DNA from: Parapedobacter sp037190485
GTDB lineage: Bacteria > Bacteroidota > Bacteroidia > Sphingobacteriales > Sphingobacteriaceae
DNA length: 64,000 nt
Reading direction: 5' to 3'
Assembly: GCA_037190485.1 (NCBI GenBank)
Contig: JBBCJB010000017.1
Coordinates: forward strand, 124,001-188,000
A model generated the notes under the pieces. It searched no databases, was not told the origin of the DNA, and saw only the letters and a list, made by a program, of their open reading frames with translations. Positions 22,342-31,122 of this stretch are shown here, piece after piece. The first letter of the stretch is position 1, and each line of letters opens with the position of its first letter. The position numbers and the translations under genes are program-made.

Positions 22342-23241
22342 CTACGGCCGCTTCGCCTCCTTCCCGATCGACAGCAGGAACACCGTCGCGACGATGAGTG
22401 CGGCACCCAGCCAATCCATGGCATGGAACGAGATGCCCAGCCAAAGGACGCTGAGCAGCGTGGCCGAAAGCGGTTCGGCCGAGGTGAGCAAGCTCGCCTT
22501 CTGCCCGCCGATAACCTGCACGGCCTTGAGGTACAGATAAAAGGGGATCAACGTGCCGAACACTACGATGAATAGCGTCCCGGCATACGTATAGCCGTCC
22601 CAGATGCCGTCGACATGCCAGGGCTGCCGTACGACCGATATGGCCACCCCACCGATCAACAATCCCCATCCGATTACGCTCAGCGCGTTGTAATTCACGA
22701 GCAATCGACCGGGCATAAGCGTATACAAGGCCAAGCTGACGGCCGAGGCCATGCCCAACCCGAAGGCCAGCGGCGAGATGTTCAAGGAACGGAAGTCGCC
22801 GTGGGTAACCAGCAGGAACATCCCGACGATCGCGAAGACAATGGCCAGGTATTCCAGTCGATTGAGCCGCTTGCCGTAACGGAACGCCAAGTACAGGGCA
22901 ATGAGGACCGGGGCGGAGAACTGGATGATGGTCGCCGTGGCGGCATTGGAATGCTTGATGGCCGCGAAGTAGGTGTACTGCACGGAAAGCATGCCGGCGA
23001 TGCCGAAAACGAGCAGCCGATTGCGATCGCGCCGATTCCGCCAGATCGCCCATACGTGACCGTCGCCCCGGGCCATCGCCATCAACACCAGCGGCACGCC
23101 GGCACCGAGCATGCGCACGGCCATCAACCACTCCACGCTCACGTCGCGCTGCTGGAACAGGAACTGGCCGCACGTACCCGAAACGCCCCATAGCGTAGCC
23201 GCCAACAAGGCCATCAATATACCCTTGAGATGATTGTCCAT
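22342..23241 (-). CDS. EamA/DMT-superfamily transporter
   Basis: A 299-residue inner-membrane protein with about ten membrane helices in two EamA repeats: helix 1 GILMALLAATLWGVSGTCGQF opens repeat 1, and repeat 2 starts near residue 150 (ISPLAFGLGMASAVSLALY). The proline-rich helix end ISFHAMDWLGAALIVATV is typical. Such carriers export metabolites or amino acids; the substrate is unknown. It starts 19 bp after the ktrA stop and looks like the last gene of the QC-ktrB-ktrA-eamA operon. Confidence 0.9.
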   Translation of the reverse strand: MDNHLKGILMALLAATLWGVSGTCGQFLFQQRDVSVEWLMAVRMLGAGVPLVLMAMARGDGHVWAIWRNRRDRNRLLVFGIAGMLSVQYTYFAAIKHSNAATATIIQFSAPVLIALYLAFRYGKRLNRLEYLAIVFAIVGMFLLVTHGDFRSLNISPLAFGLGMASAVSLALYTLMPGRLLVNYNALSVIGWGLLIGGVAISVVRQPWHVDGIWDGYTYAGTLFIVVFGTLIPFYLYLKAVQVIGGQKASLLTSAEPLSATLLSVLWLGISFHAMDWLGAALIVATVFLLSIGKEAKRP

Positions 23242-23260
23242 GTCAGTCCATTTCGCTGCC

Positions 23261-23914
23261 TCACTCCCCCTTCTGGATAAGCCGGTTGATGTCGCGCAGG
23301 TCGCCGAACAGCACCAGGATATCGCCTTCGGCCAGCAGCGTATCCGACTGCGCGATGCCGGTGACCTCCTTGTCAGACTTGATCGTGGTGAGCACGATGA
23401 CCCGGAACCGATTGGTGAGGTTGGCCTCCTTGAGCGTCATCCCCACGTATTTGGCGGGCACCTTGGTTTCGATGATGCTGTATTTGTCGGATATCTTGAA
23501 CGAATCGACGATATCGCTGTTGTCCAGCCGCATGGCCAGGCGCGCGGCCGATTCCTCCTCGGGCATGATGTATTCGTCGATGGCCATGGCCTCCAGGACG
23601 GTCTTCTGCAGATCGGACACGACGCGCCCGATGATGCGCTTCACGCGCAATTGCTTGAGCAATGCCGTGGTGAGCAGCGAGGCGCCTTCGTCCTCGCCGA
23701 TGGCCACGATGGCCGCATCGGCATCCTTGAGCGGCAATGCGCTCATGGCGTCGACATCGGTGGTGTCCATCCGCACGGTGTGCGTGATCTTTTCCTTGAG
23801 TTCCTCCACCTTGGCCATCCGGTTGTCGGCCCCGATGACTTCGTGGCCGAGTTCGGTGAGGCGGATGGCCAACGCCCGGCCGAAATTTCCCAATCCCAAT
23901 ACGATGAACTTCAT
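23261..23914 (-). CDS. ktrA: KtrA/TrkA potassium channel gating subunit
   Basis: A 217-residue cytoplasmic protein. The RCK_N domain (1-130) begins with a dinucleotide-binding Rossmann motif GLGNFGRALAIRLTELGHEV and the acidic end EVIGAD. The RCK_C domain (135-217) ends LAEGDILVLFGDLRDI. A ring of it binds ATP/ADP or NAD(H) and gates KtrB. It lies 11 bp after ktrB on the same strand, so the two subunits are co-expressed. Confidence 0.93.
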   Translation of the reverse strand: MKFIVLGLGNFGRALAIRLTELGHEVIGADNRMAKVEELKEKITHTVRMDTTDVDAMSALPLKDADAAIVAIGEDEGASLLTTALLKQLRVKRIIGRVVSDLQKTVLEAMAIDEYIMPEEESAARLAMRLDNSDIVDSFKISDKYSIIETKVPAKYVGMTLKEANLTNRFRVIVLTTIKSDKEVTGIAQSDTLLAEGDILVLFGDLRDINRLIQKGE

Positions 23915-23925
23915 GTTACCTCCGG

Positions 23926-25704
23926 TTAAAACAATACTTTTTCCTGTGGATACTCATAACTCCGATTCTTCATGTCCTTGACCAGCGCCACCAGCAGCGT
24001 GAGCATCCCCACCCGGCCCACGAACATGCTGCCGATGAGGACGGCCTTGCCGGCGGCGCTGAGCTGCGCGGTGATGCCCAGGCTGAGGCCGCACGTGGCG
24101 TAGGCCGAGAAACTCTCGAACGCGATGGGCAACAGGCCCAACCGCCCATCGGTGATGGACAATGCGAACACCGTGAACCCGACGGCCAGGAAAGACAGGA
24201 TGACGATGGCGAACGCCTTGCTGGTGGAATCCGAAGAAATCTTGCGCCCGAAGATTTCCAGGCTGTCCTTGCCCCGGGCCAGGCTGAAGATATTGAGCAG
24301 CGCCACGGCAAACGTGGTGGTCTTGATGCCGCCGCCGGTCGACCCGGGCGAGGCGCCCACCCACATCAGGAAGGTGGCCAACGCCAGCATGGGCAACGAC
24401 AACCCGCCCACATCCGACAGGCTGAAGCCCGCGGTACGCGCGCTGTTGCCCGTGAAAAAGGCAGCCACCCACTTGCCCCACAGCGTCTGGTGTTCGGCCA
24501 GCGTATGGTGGTACTCCAGGATGAAGGTAGCCACCGTGGCGAACAGGGTGAGCAGCAGCGTGACCCAAACGATGAGCCGCGTGTTGAAGCTGATGACCCA
24601 CGCCCGGTACACGTAGGGCTTGCCGCGGAACAGGCGCATAAAAAAGTTGACCACCCAGCGCTTGAGGTAGGTATAGACATTGAACACGATGCCGAAGCCC
24701 AGCCCGCCCAACACGAACAGCAGCGAAACCACCAGCAGCATGCCGTAGTTGAAGCGGAAGGCCGCTTGGCTGAAGCCGCCATCCACCGTAGAGAACCCGG
24801 CGTTGCAGAAGGCCGATACGGCGTGGAACACGGCAAAGAACAGCCGGTCGCCCGGCGTGGCGAAATCGGTGGCCGACGTGCTGGAATAGATCAGCGCGGC
24901 CCCCAGGGCCTCGAAAAAGAGCGTGACGAAAATGATCTTCAGCAGCGTGTTGATGACCGAGGCGACCTTGTTCTGGCCCAGGAATTCGCCATACATCAGC
25001 TGGTTCTTGTACGAGAACCCACCGCTGAAGAAGTAGCCGAAGAATCCGGTGAACGTCATGATGCCCAATCCACCCAACTGGATGAGGATCAGCAGCACGG
25101 TATGGCCGAACGGCGAAAACGCCGTGGCCACGTTGATGGTGGTGAGCCCGGTGATGCACACGGCGCTGGTGGCCATGAACAGCGCGTCGATGAACGGGAG
25201 CGGATGCTGGGCGCTGGCCTTGGGGAGCATGAGCAGCAACGTGCCGATCAGGATGAGGAACAGGAAACTGATGACGAACAGGATGGTGGGGTTGAAGTAG
25301 AAGTTGTCGAAGAACAGGCTGCTCTTGGAGAGCTCCGTGAGGAAAACCGCGAAGATGCCCAAATAGAACCATTCAGGCTGGCGGAGGAAGTTCAGCCAAT
25401 CGTTGCCGGTGCTGCGCCCGATGCCCACCAGGGCGAAATAGACCACCAGCGCGATGCCCCCGTAATGCGACACCGTGACCCGCTGCCGGGCGAGCGCCGA
25501 CAACGCCGTGCGCACCAGGCTGAGCAAGAACAGGCCATAGAATATCCACGGGATGGCGCGCTCGAAATAGCGCTCGGCAACCGGGTTGGTGTTGTAACCG
25601 ATATGGAACAGGGTAGCCAGCGCGCAGGCCAAGCTGCCATAGAGCATGACCCGGTCTACCAGCGGCTCCCGGTACCTGAACAGGTATTTGAGGCGGCCTA
25701 ACAT
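23926..25704 (-). CDS. ktrB: KtrB/TrkH-type potassium uptake transporter
   Basis: A 592-residue membrane protein. Four selectivity-filter loops can be read: SAVCITGLTTIN, SAFCNAGFST, NSARTAGFSL and SAYATCGLSL, each with the conserved Gly. This is the K+ (Na+-coupled in some Ktr systems) pore. The protein is about 130 residues longer than minimal KtrB because of an N-terminal extension with several more membrane helices before ILFVISFLFLILIG, a form common in this phylum. It lies 9 bp downstream of the glutaminyl cyclase gene. Confidence 0.94.
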   Translation of the reverse strand: MLGRLKYLFRYREPLVDRVMLYGSLACALATLFHIGYNTNPVAERYFERAIPWIFYGLFLLSLVRTALSALARQRVTVSHYGGIALVVYFALVGIGRSTGNDWLNFLRQPEWFYLGIFAVFLTELSKSSLFFDNFYFNPTILFVISFLFLILIGTLLLMLPKASAQHPLPFIDALFMATSAVCITGLTTINVATAFSPFGHTVLLILIQLGGLGIMTFTGFFGYFFSGGFSYKNQLMYGEFLGQNKVASVINTLLKIIFVTLFFEALGAALIYSSTSATDFATPGDRLFFAVFHAVSAFCNAGFSTVDGGFSQAAFRFNYGMLLVVSLLFVLGGLGFGIVFNVYTYLKRWVVNFFMRLFRGKPYVYRAWVISFNTRLIVWVTLLLTLFATVATFILEYHHTLAEHQTLWGKWVAAFFTGNSARTAGFSLSDVGGLSLPMLALATFLMWVGASPGSTGGGIKTTTFAVALLNIFSLARGKDSLEIFGRKISSDSTSKAFAIVILSFLAVGFTVFALSITDGRLGLLPIAFESFSAYATCGLSLGITAQLSAAGKAVLIGSMFVGRVGMLTLLVALVKDMKNRSYEYPQEKVLF

Positions 25705-25713
25705 GCCACGGGG

Positions 25714-26775
25714 CTACCTGGGCACCAGCTCGATCTCATAGAGCTTGCTCCAGAGCTTGCCGGTGATGAACAGGCGATCGTTGCGGCGATCGTAGGCAAT
25801 GCCGTTGAGTTCGTTGTTGTGGTCGGCTTTGTCCGGATGGATACCGATCAGGTTGATCTCGCCCTCGACGGCACCGGTCTGCGGATCGATGATGACGATG
25901 ATGTCTTTGGTGTAGACGTTGGCATAGACCTTGCCATCGATGTACTCCAGCTCGTTCAGGCTATCCATGGGCCCCTTGTCGTTATACACCTCCACGAACC
26001 CTTCCTCGGCATAGGTATCCTTGTTCAGGAAATACAGCTTGCTGGTACCGTCCGATTTGATGAGCCGCTCGCCGTCGTAGCACAGTCCCCACCCTTCCGG
26101 ACTCTGCCCGTAATCGAATTGGCCGATGCGGGCAAAGGTATTCTTGTTGTACACGAAGCCGACCTTGCTGCGCCACGTCAATTGGATGATCTTGTCGCCC
26201 ACGATCGTGAGGCCCTCGCCGAAATATTGTTCATCAAGCTCGATGCGCTGTAACACCTCGCCGGTCTGGAGGTTGACCTTGCGGAGCGACGATTTGCCGT
26301 TCTGGCCGGTGCTTTCATAACCCGTGCTTTCATACAACGTGCCTTGCGCATCGAACTCCAACCCCTGCGTGTAGGCCTTGGTATCGTGCGGATAGCTGTT
26401 GATGACCTTGAAGCCATACCGCGTGGGCGGCGGTGGCACGACCACGATGTTGCTGTAGGCCACCTGCTCCTCCTGGCCGCGGTACAGCTTGGCGCTGAGG
26501 GTGCGGCTGCCGAAGCGGACCTGCTCGGTATCGAGCGTAACGGGCGTCGTGTCGGTCTTGCGCGCAACGGTTTGCCCATCGAGCGCGTACACCACCGAAT
26601 CGAATGGCGAAAAGTCGGCCGGGATGGCCACCTGCAAGGGCACGGATTGCCCGACATTCACGACGGTACCGGCTTCGGGCGTCGCAAAGCGGAATTTGGA
26701 CGATTTCTTCTGCGTATTGCATGACGCGATGAAAACGAAAAGCACCAACACGCCGTAAGGTAAAATTCTATTCAT
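25714..26775 (-). CDS. glutaminyl-peptide cyclotransferase (plant-type QC), lipoprotein
   Basis: A 353-residue lipoprotein (lipobox IASC at about 16-19). Residues 25-110 look like an added Ig-like strand domain. Residues 115-353 form the five-bladed beta-propeller of glutamine cyclotransferases: YPHDTKAYTQGLEF, YESTGYESTGQNGKSSLRKV, GEGLTIVGDKIIQLTWR, and the end HNNELNGIAYD with the acidic catalytic region. It turns N-terminal Gln of exported proteins or peptides into pyroglutamate in the periplasm. A -33/-7 promoter is immediately upstream, and the start codon follows the core by 5 nt. Confidence 0.9.
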   Translation of the reverse strand: MNRILPYGVLVLFVFIASCNTQKKSSKFRFATPEAGTVVNVGQSVPLQVAIPADFSPFDSVVYALDGQTVARKTDTTPVTLDTEQVRFGSRTLSAKLYRGQEEQVAYSNIVVVPPPPTRYGFKVINSYPHDTKAYTQGLEFDAQGTLYESTGYESTGQNGKSSLRKVNLQTGEVLQRIELDEQYFGEGLTIVGDKIIQLTWRSKVGFVYNKNTFARIGQFDYGQSPEGWGLCYDGERLIKSDGTSKLYFLNKDTYAEEGFVEVYNDKGPMDSLNELEYIDGKVYANVYTKDIIVIIDPQTGAVEGEINLIGIHPDKADHNNELNGIAYDRRNDRLFITGKLWSKLYEIELVPR

Positions 26776-26780
26776 GGTTA

Positions 26781-26810
26781 CAAACTTATCAATTTTTTCG
26801 GCCTCACAAA
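26781..26810 (-). promoter_or_regulatory. promoter of the QC-ktrB-ktrA-eamA operon
   Basis: On the minus strand TTTG at 26810-26807, an 18-nt spacer and TAAGTTTG at 26788-26781. This is the best full -33/-7 match in the window; the core ends 5 nt before the ATG. Confidence 0.65.
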
Positions 26811-26811
26811 C

Positions 26812-27180
26812 TCAGTCTGGCCAGAACGCATCCTTGATCAATTCGATGGCATACGTACCCGATCGGCCCTCGTAAAGCATCGACACCACGTCAAACCGGA
26901 TCTCGCCCCCATACCGGTGGGCGGCGATGTAGTGGTTGGCGGCCCGCACCAACTTGGCTTGCTTGGCGGCGTCCACGAACTCGTAGGGCAGGCCGTAATC
27001 GGTACCCGTGCGCGTCTTCACCTCGATGAACGCGAGGATGCCGCCGTCTTCGGCGATGATGTCCACTTCCAGGTTCTTGTGCCGCCAATTCCGCAACAGG
27101 ATGCGGTAGCCCTCGCCCTGCAGGTACCGCAAGGCTGCCGCCTCGCCATCGTGCCCTCGCTGCAGGTGTATCGGCATCAT
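26812..27180 (-). CDS. yraN: YraN/UPF0102 family nuclease-fold protein
   Basis: A 122-residue protein of the usual length. The PD-(D/E)XK-like core is visible: GHDGEAAALRYLQGEGYRIL, then EVDIIAEDG, then AFIEVKTRTG, with Glu, Asp and the E-V-K triad. The family is an uncharacterised nuclease-like group often near rnhB or DNA metabolism genes. It follows dnaG with a 1-bp gap. Confidence 0.92.
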   Translation of the reverse strand: MMPIHLQRGHDGEAAALRYLQGEGYRILLRNWRHKNLEVDIIAEDGGILAFIEVKTRTGTDYGLPYEFVDAAKQAKLVRAANHYIAAHRYGGEIRFDVVSMLYEGRSGTYAIELIKDAFWPD

Positions 27181-27181
27181 A

Positions 27182-29176
27182 TCACTTCACGACAATGGTT
27201 CCCAATTTCTCGCTGACGGCCTTTTCGGCCTCCTTGTATTTCTGGTATCGATCCAACAGCGCCATGATGTTCGCTTCGTCCGATTCGGTTTCCAACTCGC
27301 GCTGGGTTTCGACCATCTTCCGCTTGATCTTCCACTTCTTGACCCGGTAGATCGCGTTGTGCACCAGATCCTTCAACTTCTCGCGTTCGTGCGACACATA
27401 GATCTTGCGCTTGTCGTCGTTCCAGTTGGGGCTCAGTGCATACTTGGTGGCCAGCAACGAAATGGCCAGGTCCGCGATCTTGCGATCGGCGTGGCCCACG
27501 AAAAATCGTTCGCTGGGCAGCTCCATGCGCGCCATGTATTCACGATACACCTGGATGATGGCCAGGCAGACCGGGTCGTCAAAGGTGATGTCATCCAAGC
27601 TATTGAGCAGGAACGGCGCGATCGGGATGCCTTGCGCGGATTCCCATTCGGCGGTGACGTCGCCGTAGTTGAGCAGGATGCGCACCACCTCGCGCTCCTG
27701 CAGGATATCCGGCGATTCCTGGACGGTTTCCGGCTCGGCCGGGGGTACGTAGTTATCGTCGAGCAGGAAATCCGGGGGCGGCATGTCCGGCGGATACGCG
27801 GCGCGTTGCTGGCCCCGGGGCTGCTGCTGCGGAACCTGCTGCTGGGCATGGTGTTTGCCGGGCTTGCGCTGCCGCTCTACCCGGATCTTGTTCAGTTCGG
27901 TGATCAGCGCCCGCTCGTGGATGTCCAGCAACGCGCTGCATTCGCGGATGAACACCGACACCTTGATCTCATCCGGGATCAGGGCGATGCTTTCCACCAC
28001 TTCGCGGATCACGCCTGCACGCTTGATGGGGTCGTTGCCCGCATCGCGCAGCAAGACGTGGGTCTTGAAAAAGATGAAATCCTGCTGGTGCTTGGCGATG
28101 TATTCCTTGAATGCCGTGGAGCCGAACCGCTGCACATACGAGTCGGGGTCGTTGCCGTCGGGAAAGAGCAGCACCTTCACGTTGAGCCCTTCTTCCAACA
28201 GCATGTCCGTGCCGCGCAGCGAGGCCTTGATGCCCGCTTCGTCGCCATCGTACAGGATGGTCACGTTTTTGGTGTAGCGGGCGATGAGGCGGATCTGCCC
28301 CCCCGTGAGCGACGTGCCCGAGGAGGCCACGACGTTCTCCACGCCGGCCTGGTGCATGGACAGCACGTCGGCATAGCCTTCCACGAGGTAGCAATTGTCG
28401 GCGTCAAGGATCGGTTTCTTGGCAAAGTACAGCCCATACAGCACGTCCGACTTGTGGTACACCTCGCTTTCGGGCGAGTTGACGTATTTCGGGGTTTTCT
28501 TGTCGGTCTTCAGGGTGCGGCCGCCGAAGCCCAGTATCCGCCCCGTCAGGTTGTGGATGGGGAACATGACGCGCCCGCGGAAACGATCGTATACGCCGCC
28601 GTCGTCCTTGCGGATGATGAGCCCCGTGGCTTCCAGGAATTCGTCGCGGTGCCCATCGGCCTTGGCCCGGTCATGGAGCGCCGTCCAGCCCTCGGGCGAG
28701 TACCCCAGCTCGAATTTCTGGATGATGTCTTCGCGGTAACCGCGCTCCTTGAAATAGTTGAGGCCGATGGCACGGCCATCTTCGGTATCCCAAAGGGTCT
28801 CCTTGAAGAACTTGCCGGCCCAATTGGTCACGATGAACAGGCTTTCGCGCTTGTCCTGCGCGGCAAGTTGCTCGGGGCTGCGCTCGGTTTCCTCCACCTC
28901 GATGTGGTATTTCTGGGCCAGGTACCTGAGCGCCTCGGGGTAGGCGTATTTCTCATGCTCCATGACGAAACGCACCGAGTCGCCCCCTGCGCCGCAGCCG
29001 AAGCATTTGTAGATGCCCTTGCTCACCGACACGTTGAAGGAAGGCGTCTTCTCGTTGTGGAACGGGCACAAGCCGATGAGCGACGTGCCGCGTTTCTTGA
29101 GGTCGACGAAATCGCCCACCACCTCTTCGATCCGAGCGGCATCCAGTATTTTGTCGACAACTTCCTGTTTAATCAA
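27182..29176 (-). CDS. dnaG: DNA primase
   Basis: A 664-residue primase that lays RNA primers for DNA replication. In order: the CHC2 zinc finger at about 29-53 (CPFHNEKTPSF, then CFGCG), the catalytic core with the TOPRIM domain (VEGYADVLSMHQAG, LYDGDEAGIKAS), and a Gln/Pro-rich linker before the C-terminal helicase-binding domain from about residue 470. The start is a TTG at 29176 giving MIKQEVVDKIL, which fits the family; the longer frame from 29209 overlaps a promoter-like TACCTTTA. It is co-oriented with yraN. Confidence 0.96.
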   Translation of the reverse strand: MIKQEVVDKILDAARIEEVVGDFVDLKKRGTSLIGLCPFHNEKTPSFNVSVSKGIYKCFGCGAGGDSVRFVMEHEKYAYPEALRYLAQKYHIEVEETERSPEQLAAQDKRESLFIVTNWAGKFFKETLWDTEDGRAIGLNYFKERGYREDIIQKFELGYSPEGWTALHDRAKADGHRDEFLEATGLIIRKDDGGVYDRFRGRVMFPIHNLTGRILGFGGRTLKTDKKTPKYVNSPESEVYHKSDVLYGLYFAKKPILDADNCYLVEGYADVLSMHQAGVENVVASSGTSLTGGQIRLIARYTKNVTILYDGDEAGIKASLRGTDMLLEEGLNVKVLLFPDGNDPDSYVQRFGSTAFKEYIAKHQQDFIFFKTHVLLRDAGNDPIKRAGVIREVVESIALIPDEIKVSVFIRECSALLDIHERALITELNKIRVERQRKPGKHHAQQQVPQQQPRGQQRAAYPPDMPPPDFLLDDNYVPPAEPETVQESPDILQEREVVRILLNYGDVTAEWESAQGIPIAPFLLNSLDDITFDDPVCLAIIQVYREYMARMELPSERFFVGHADRKIADLAISLLATKYALSPNWNDDKRKIYVSHEREKLKDLVHNAIYRVKKWKIKRKMVETQRELETESDEANIMALLDRYQKYKEAEKAVSEKLGTIVVK

Positions 29177-29235
29177 GACCCTTCCGATTTGGTAGGGTAA
29201 AGGTAGCAATTTTTTACGGTTTCCGGCGGTGCCCG

Positions 29236-30960
29236 TTATTCGGTGACAGCCAAAAATGTCTCGGGACGCCCAATGGTCCTGTATTCGCCTTCGCCTGCCA
29301 AGATGCTGTAATACGTCGCATCGGGGGCGGCCAACAGGGCCTGCGCCCGGGCCACCTGCTGATCGCGCTTGAGCGAATACGCGATCCGCCCGCGGGCATA
29401 ATGGTAGCGCGACACCAACTCCGCGCCCAACACGTCCTTGATTTCCTGTCGGTGATGCAGCAGGTCATGCTGCTTGCTTTGGTGCACCTTGCGCGCCAAC
29501 GCATCCAATTCGTCACGGATCTCGGCGGGCTTCTGTTCGGCCTCGACCAAGGCTTTCAGCTGCTGGAGGGCGGCTTCGGTCTGCGTGGAATAATCGTAAT
29601 CCTTGCCCTCCAGGAACCGGATGAACTCGGTATACTGCGATTCGCTGAGCGCGAATTTGTCCGGGCTGGCAACCTGGCTGTTCCGCTGCCTGAAGGCCGT
29701 GGCATAATCGAATAGGAGGAACCGGCTCCGGAGGGTCTGCGTGATGGGGCTGTACGGCGGCCGCTCGACCACCACGTCCGGATAGATGCCGCTACCGTCA
29801 TAGACGATGCGCCCACCCTTGGTGTGGAAGGCATGGATCAACGAGTCCGACACCTTGAGGTGATGCCCGTTGCTATCCTTGTGCACGTAATCCATCGCCT
29901 GTATGCATCGGCCCGATGGGGTGTAATACTTCGCCACCGTTACCTTCACCAGGTTATTGTACGGCAGGGTGAACGTCTGTTGCACCAGCCCCTTGCCAAA
30001 ACTCCGCTCGCCGACGATCACGGCTCGATCCAGGTCCTGCAGCGCCCCGGCCACGATCTCGGCCGCCGAAGCGGAATGTCCATTGATCAGGATGGCAAGC
30101 GGCACGTCTGGTGCCAGGGGCTGCGCCAGGGTGCGATAGCTATTGGCTTTTGCCGCGTTCTTGCCCTTTTGGCTTACCACCGCCTCGCCCGGCGGAACGA
30201 ATAGGTTGACGATCTTGACGGCTTCCTGCAGGATGCCGCCTCCGTTGTTGCGCAAATCGACGATGAGCCCGTTGAATCCTTCCGCTTTCTGGAAACCGCG
30301 TACGGCTTCCTCCACTTCCTGCGAAGAACGCTCCAGGAATTTGTCGAGCCTGATGTACCCCACGCCGTTGTCCAGCCAGGCCACGTGGCTCACATTGGGT
30401 TGGCGGATCACCTTCCGGGTTATCGTCAGCGTGTTCGCCTCGTCTTCTCCGGGCCGCCTCACCTCAAGCCTGACGTCGCTGCGCTCGGCGCCACGCAGGA
30501 GCTGGCTCACCTGCGCGGCGGCCTTGTGCCGCACGGGCGTACCATCGACGCGTACCAACTCGTCGCCCACCCGCAGCCCGGCGAGGTCTGCCGGTTGCCC
30601 GGCATACAGCTCCGAGAGGTAGATGCGGCCATCGCGCACGAAAATAGCCGCCCCGATGCCCGCGTATTTCGTGTCGACGTATTTCAACTTGTAGTCGGCC
30701 ACGTCCGACTCCTGCACGTATTCGGTATAGGGATCGAGGTCGTTTAACATGGCGTCAACCGCCGTCTTGACCAACGCTTCCGGATCCGTCTCATCCACGT
30801 AATTGACGCTGATCTGCCGGTATACCGCGGCGAAGATATCCAGGTTCTTGCTGATGAGGAACAGGTCATCCCTGACCGCAACGAACGCAGAAAAAAGGAA
30901 CAGCACCGCAACGGCGAATGCCGCGGCGCGCGTGCGTGGCGTGTGTTTGCGATTCTTCAT
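29236..30960 (-). CDS. S41 family C-terminal processing peptidase (CtpA/Prc type)
   Basis: A 574-residue protease with an N-terminal signal anchor (AAAFAVAVLFLFSAFVAV). A PDZ domain lies at about 90-175 (AGIGAAIFVRDGRIYL, AGLRVGDELVRVDG). The S41 catalytic domain has the nucleophile in NGHSASAAEI at about 297 and the general-base Lys in RSFGKGLVQQ. A C-terminal helical region (about 420-574) follows. It trims or degrades periplasmic proteins. It is in line with dnaG but 60 bp away. Confidence 0.93.
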   Translation of the reverse strand: MKNRKHTPRTRAAAFAVAVLFLFSAFVAVRDDLFLISKNLDIFAAVYRQISVNYVDETDPEALVKTAVDAMLNDLDPYTEYVQESDVADYKLKYVDTKYAGIGAAIFVRDGRIYLSELYAGQPADLAGLRVGDELVRVDGTPVRHKAAAQVSQLLRGAERSDVRLEVRRPGEDEANTLTITRKVIRQPNVSHVAWLDNGVGYIRLDKFLERSSQEVEEAVRGFQKAEGFNGLIVDLRNNGGGILQEAVKIVNLFVPPGEAVVSQKGKNAAKANSYRTLAQPLAPDVPLAILINGHSASAAEIVAGALQDLDRAVIVGERSFGKGLVQQTFTLPYNNLVKVTVAKYYTPSGRCIQAMDYVHKDSNGHHLKVSDSLIHAFHTKGGRIVYDGSGIYPDVVVERPPYSPITQTLRSRFLLFDYATAFRQRNSQVASPDKFALSESQYTEFIRFLEGKDYDYSTQTEAALQQLKALVEAEQKPAEIRDELDALARKVHQSKQHDLLHHRQEIKDVLGAELVSRYHYARGRIAYSLKRDQQVARAQALLAAPDATYYSILAGEGEYRTIGRPETFLAVTE

Positions 30961-31053
30961 TCGTGGTGGTCAACTCAAAAATCGATTAAAGTTACTACAT
31001 TTTGTAACGATTACCAAGTACCCGACGCGATAATCAAACACTTAACGACGCAC

Positions 31054-31088
31054 CGGATTGGATATCACAACATTTTTGCCTAAGTTTG
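31054..31088 (+). promoter_or_regulatory. promoter of pdhA-pdhC
   Basis: TTGG at 31054-31057 and TAAGTTTG at 31081-31088 give a -33/-7 pair with a spacer slightly longer than usual. The start codon is 34 nt further on. Confidence 0.5.
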
Positions 31089-31122
31089 CCTTCCGAAAAA
31101 TTGGATAGCATAAAACGTTGAA

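Noticed and set aside
24490..25701. 403-codon plus-strand frame
   Set aside because: Antisense shadow of ktrB, with Gln/Glu/Arg-rich composition and no motif.
27359..29200. 613-codon plus-strand frame
   Set aside because: It is antisense to dnaG, whose zinc and TOPRIM motifs are certain. It is a GC-rich shadow.
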